DNA of 14,988 bases from Alphaproteobacteria bacterium (GTDB lineage Bacteria > Pseudomonadota > Alphaproteobacteria > CAAGCB01 > CAG-977). Both the position numbers and the translations under genes were made by a program. The stretch's first letter is position 1, and each line of letters starts with the position of its first letter. The notes beneath the pieces were generated by a model that saw nothing but the letters and a program-made list of their open reading frames with translations, was not told the origin of the DNA and ran no database searches. Positions 13,638-14,988 of this stretch are shown here, in pieces. The stretch is taken from the NCBI GenBank assembly GCA_900768845.1, contig CAAGEK010000032.1, positions 1 through 14,988 of the forward strand. The letters run 5' to 3'.

Positions 13638-14696
13638 ATGCGCAAGGGCTTTTTCTCTTTCTTTTTGGCGGGAATGCTGGCCGGAACCGGAGTTGCGGAG
13701 GCGGCGGACATTTCTTTGAGCCAAGTCGTTTTACGCGGTTTGGATAAAATTACGGGACGATTGAGCACAATGACCGTTAATGTCGGGGAAAAGGCCGAAT
13801 TCGGGGCTTTGGACATTTACGTTCGCGTCTGTATGACCCACCCGCCCGAAGAAACGCCTGAAAATGCGGCTTTTTTGCAAGTCGTTGAAAAAAAGCCCAA
13901 AGGACAGTTGAAACTGTTTTCCGGATGGATGTTTTCCTCCAGCCCCGCTTTGTCGGCGATGGAACACCCCGTTTACGACGTGTGGGTTTTAAAGTGTCAG
14001 GGAGAACCGTTCAATCCTCCGTCTTCCGAACCGCTGATTTTGGAAAATCCGTTGGAACCGGAAACGGTTCAGCCGCGTTTGAAAATCTCTTTGGACGACC
14101 GGAACGCCGAAACTTTGCTGTCGGAAACTTCCGAACCGTCGTCCGACGAAGAAAATCCGTCGGCTTCGGATGATATTGCAAGCGACGGGGAGGCCGTGCA
14201 GATTTTTGTACGGGAAGAACGCGGGGACGCGGGTGAACGCCATTCGGAAGGAACTTTTGAAACGGATGTTTCGGCGGAAGCGGAGGATAAACGGAAGACC
14301 GAATCCGTGACTTCAACCGATGAAATCGAAGTTATCGAGGAGCCTGTCGAGGGTGAAGTGAGGATTTTAAGACCTTTGCCCGAATATGAAGAAGAGGCGG
14401 AACCGGAAACCGAAGGGAAGGTGCCGGCGAACGATCCTATTTCAGTCAACGAAGGATTCTATGAACCGGAAAAGGGCGTTGTAAACGCACAAGACGCTTC
14501 TTCGCTTGACGGTGCGTCGGCCGAGGGGGATTCCGTGCAGGCGGAACAACCGGTTTCCTACGGATTTGACGAACTGCCGGCCGGTTATTCGTTTCGGGAA
14601 TATGACCATCCGTCGCCCGTACCGCCGGCTTCCTCTGTCGGTGACGAAGACGTTTCCAACGGGGACGGCACTGAAGAACGGTTGGTCGATTTTTAA
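13638..14696 (+). CDS. DUF2155 envelope protein with long acidic tail
   Basis: 352 residues. A signal peptide is clear (basic MRKG, hydrophobic FFSFFLAGMLAGTGVA, likely cleaved after AEA near residue 22), so the protein is periplasmic. Residues about 25-122 are a DUF2155 domain: VLRGLDKITGRLSTMTVNVG, FGALDIYVRVC, ENAAFLQV, and the very characteristic FSGWMFSSSPALSAMEHPVYDVWVLKC. Cys65 and Cys120 are probably a disulfide pair. From residue 123 to the end is a ~230-residue low-complexity tail rich in Glu, Asp, Ser and Pro with no recognisable domain; most family members I know are far shorter. Function of DUF2155 is unknown; the link to MlaD suggests an envelope lipid role. The start abuts the mlaD stop, implying coupling. 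Confidence 0.9.
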   Translation: MRKGFFSFFLAGMLAGTGVAEAADISLSQVVLRGLDKITGRLSTMTVNVGEKAEFGALDIYVRVCMTHPPEETPENAAFLQVVEKKPKGQLKLFSGWMFSSSPALSAMEHPVYDVWVLKCQGEPFNPPSSEPLILENPLEPETVQPRLKISLDDRNAETLLSETSEPSSDEENPSASDDIASDGEAVQIFVREERGDAGERHSEGTFETDVSAEAEDKRKTESVTSTDEIEVIEEPVEGEVRILRPLPEYEEEAEPETEGKVPANDPISVNEGFYEPEKGVVNAQDASSLDGASAEGDSVQAEQPVSYGFDELPAGYSFREYDHPSPVPPASSVGDEDVSNGDGTEERLVDF

Positions 14697-14708
14697 TACG
14701 GCCGCTTC

Positions 14709-14729
14709 AAAAGCTTGTCGCGCTTTTTT
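14709..14729 (+). terminator. Possible weak terminator after the DUF2155 gene
   Basis: AAAAGC (14709-14714) and GCTTTT (14722-14727) enclose a 7-base loop, followed by two more T. It lies 12 bases after the stop codon; the stem is short and AT-rich. Confidence 0.4.
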
Positions 14730-14775
14730 ACGGAACGGGTGAAAATCTTTTGTAAAAATGCGGCTTTTTAACGAT

Positions 14776-14798
14776 TCTCATCATTCAATGATGCGAGA
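14776..14798. repeat. Small inverted repeat
   Basis: TCTCATCATT (14776-14785) faces AATGATGCGAGA (14787-14798): ATCATT/AATGAT are complementary, with TCTC/GAGA outside across a two-base GC bulge. It could be a transcript hairpin or operator; there is no adjacent gene to assign it to. Confidence 0.35.
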
Positions 14799-14854
14799 TT
14801 CCTTAACGGCGGCATATTTTTCAAAATAACGCATATCGCCATAATTTAACGAAG

Positions 14855-14886
14855 AACCTCCTTGCTTGTCGCGGGAGGTTTTTTAT
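14855..14886 (+). terminator. Intrinsic terminator of the greA operon
   Basis: AACCTCC (14855-14861) pairs with GGAGGTT (14874-14880) around a 12-base loop, running straight into six T (14879-14884). Clear rho-independent terminator anatomy, about 160 bases after the last stop. Beyond it (14887-14988) the DNA is AT-rich with no visible gene. Confidence 0.8.
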
Positions 14887-14988
14887 TTAATAAAAGGATG
14901 ATTTTTGTTTTGTTATTTTTAAAAACGGTTGAGTTTATATTTTTTAAATACTGATTTATGGGTTTTGTAGAAAAGATAAAATAAAAAA

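Overview
This window looks like chromosomal housekeeping DNA from an alphaproteobacterium of moderate GC content. The main clues are the order yqeY-dnaG-rpoD on one strand, an MlaD/MCE-type gene followed by a DUF2155 protein (a domain I associate mainly with alphaproteobacteria), and the style of the LepA, DnaG and RpoD proteins. The exact lineage cannot be fixed from sequence alone. A gut or other host-associated relative of the Rhodospirillales is a guess based on the AT-rich intergenic DNA and overall flavour. The first ~90 bases are poly-T/poly-G low-complexity sequence and look like a contig-end artefact.

Layout. 140-316: tRNA-Ser(GGA) on the minus strand with its own promoter and terminator. 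410-697: a small two-helix membrane protein (+), converging on an unrecognised 187-residue protein (710-1273, -) that overlaps the end of lepA (1270-3072, -). 3228-3866: a MarC-family membrane protein (+). 3883-4043: tRNA-Gln(CTG) with promoter and terminator. 3968-4717: the C-terminal remnant of a large serine recombinase (-), whose frame runs into the tRNA antisense. 4718-6215: an AGCS sodium/amino-acid symporter (+) with a recognisable promoter and a strong bidirectional terminator. 6218-6338: a CAT-anticodon tRNA, probably elongator Met (-). 6339-7388: about 1 kb without a convincing gene, holding a tandem array of five 64-65 bp units (6960-7297). 7389-12002: the macromolecular-synthesis style operon yqeY-dnaG-rpoD (-), with a probable extra promoter just ahead of rpoD. 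12041-12208: a divergent control region. 12209-14696: an operon greA, two tandem MCE/MlaD-like genes, and a DUF2155 envelope protein (+), closed by one or two terminators.

How the genes fit together. The minus-strand operon joins primase and the primary sigma factor, linking replication priming to transcription initiation. The divergent plus-strand operon couples a transcript-cleavage factor (GreA) to envelope lipid-transport components. Two single-pass MCE proteins about half identical in their core suggest duplication and possibly a hetero-oligomeric lipid channel; the ABC partners (MlaE/F) are not in the window.

The least explained structures are the 64-bp array, whose units each carry a GC hairpin plus T-tract on the plus strand; a strong hairpin plus U-tract in the greA leader; a long acidic insert in RpoD; a long acidic tail on the DUF2155 protein; and the recombinase scar at tRNA-Gln. 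I did not find a clear new defence, CRISPR or biosynthetic system.
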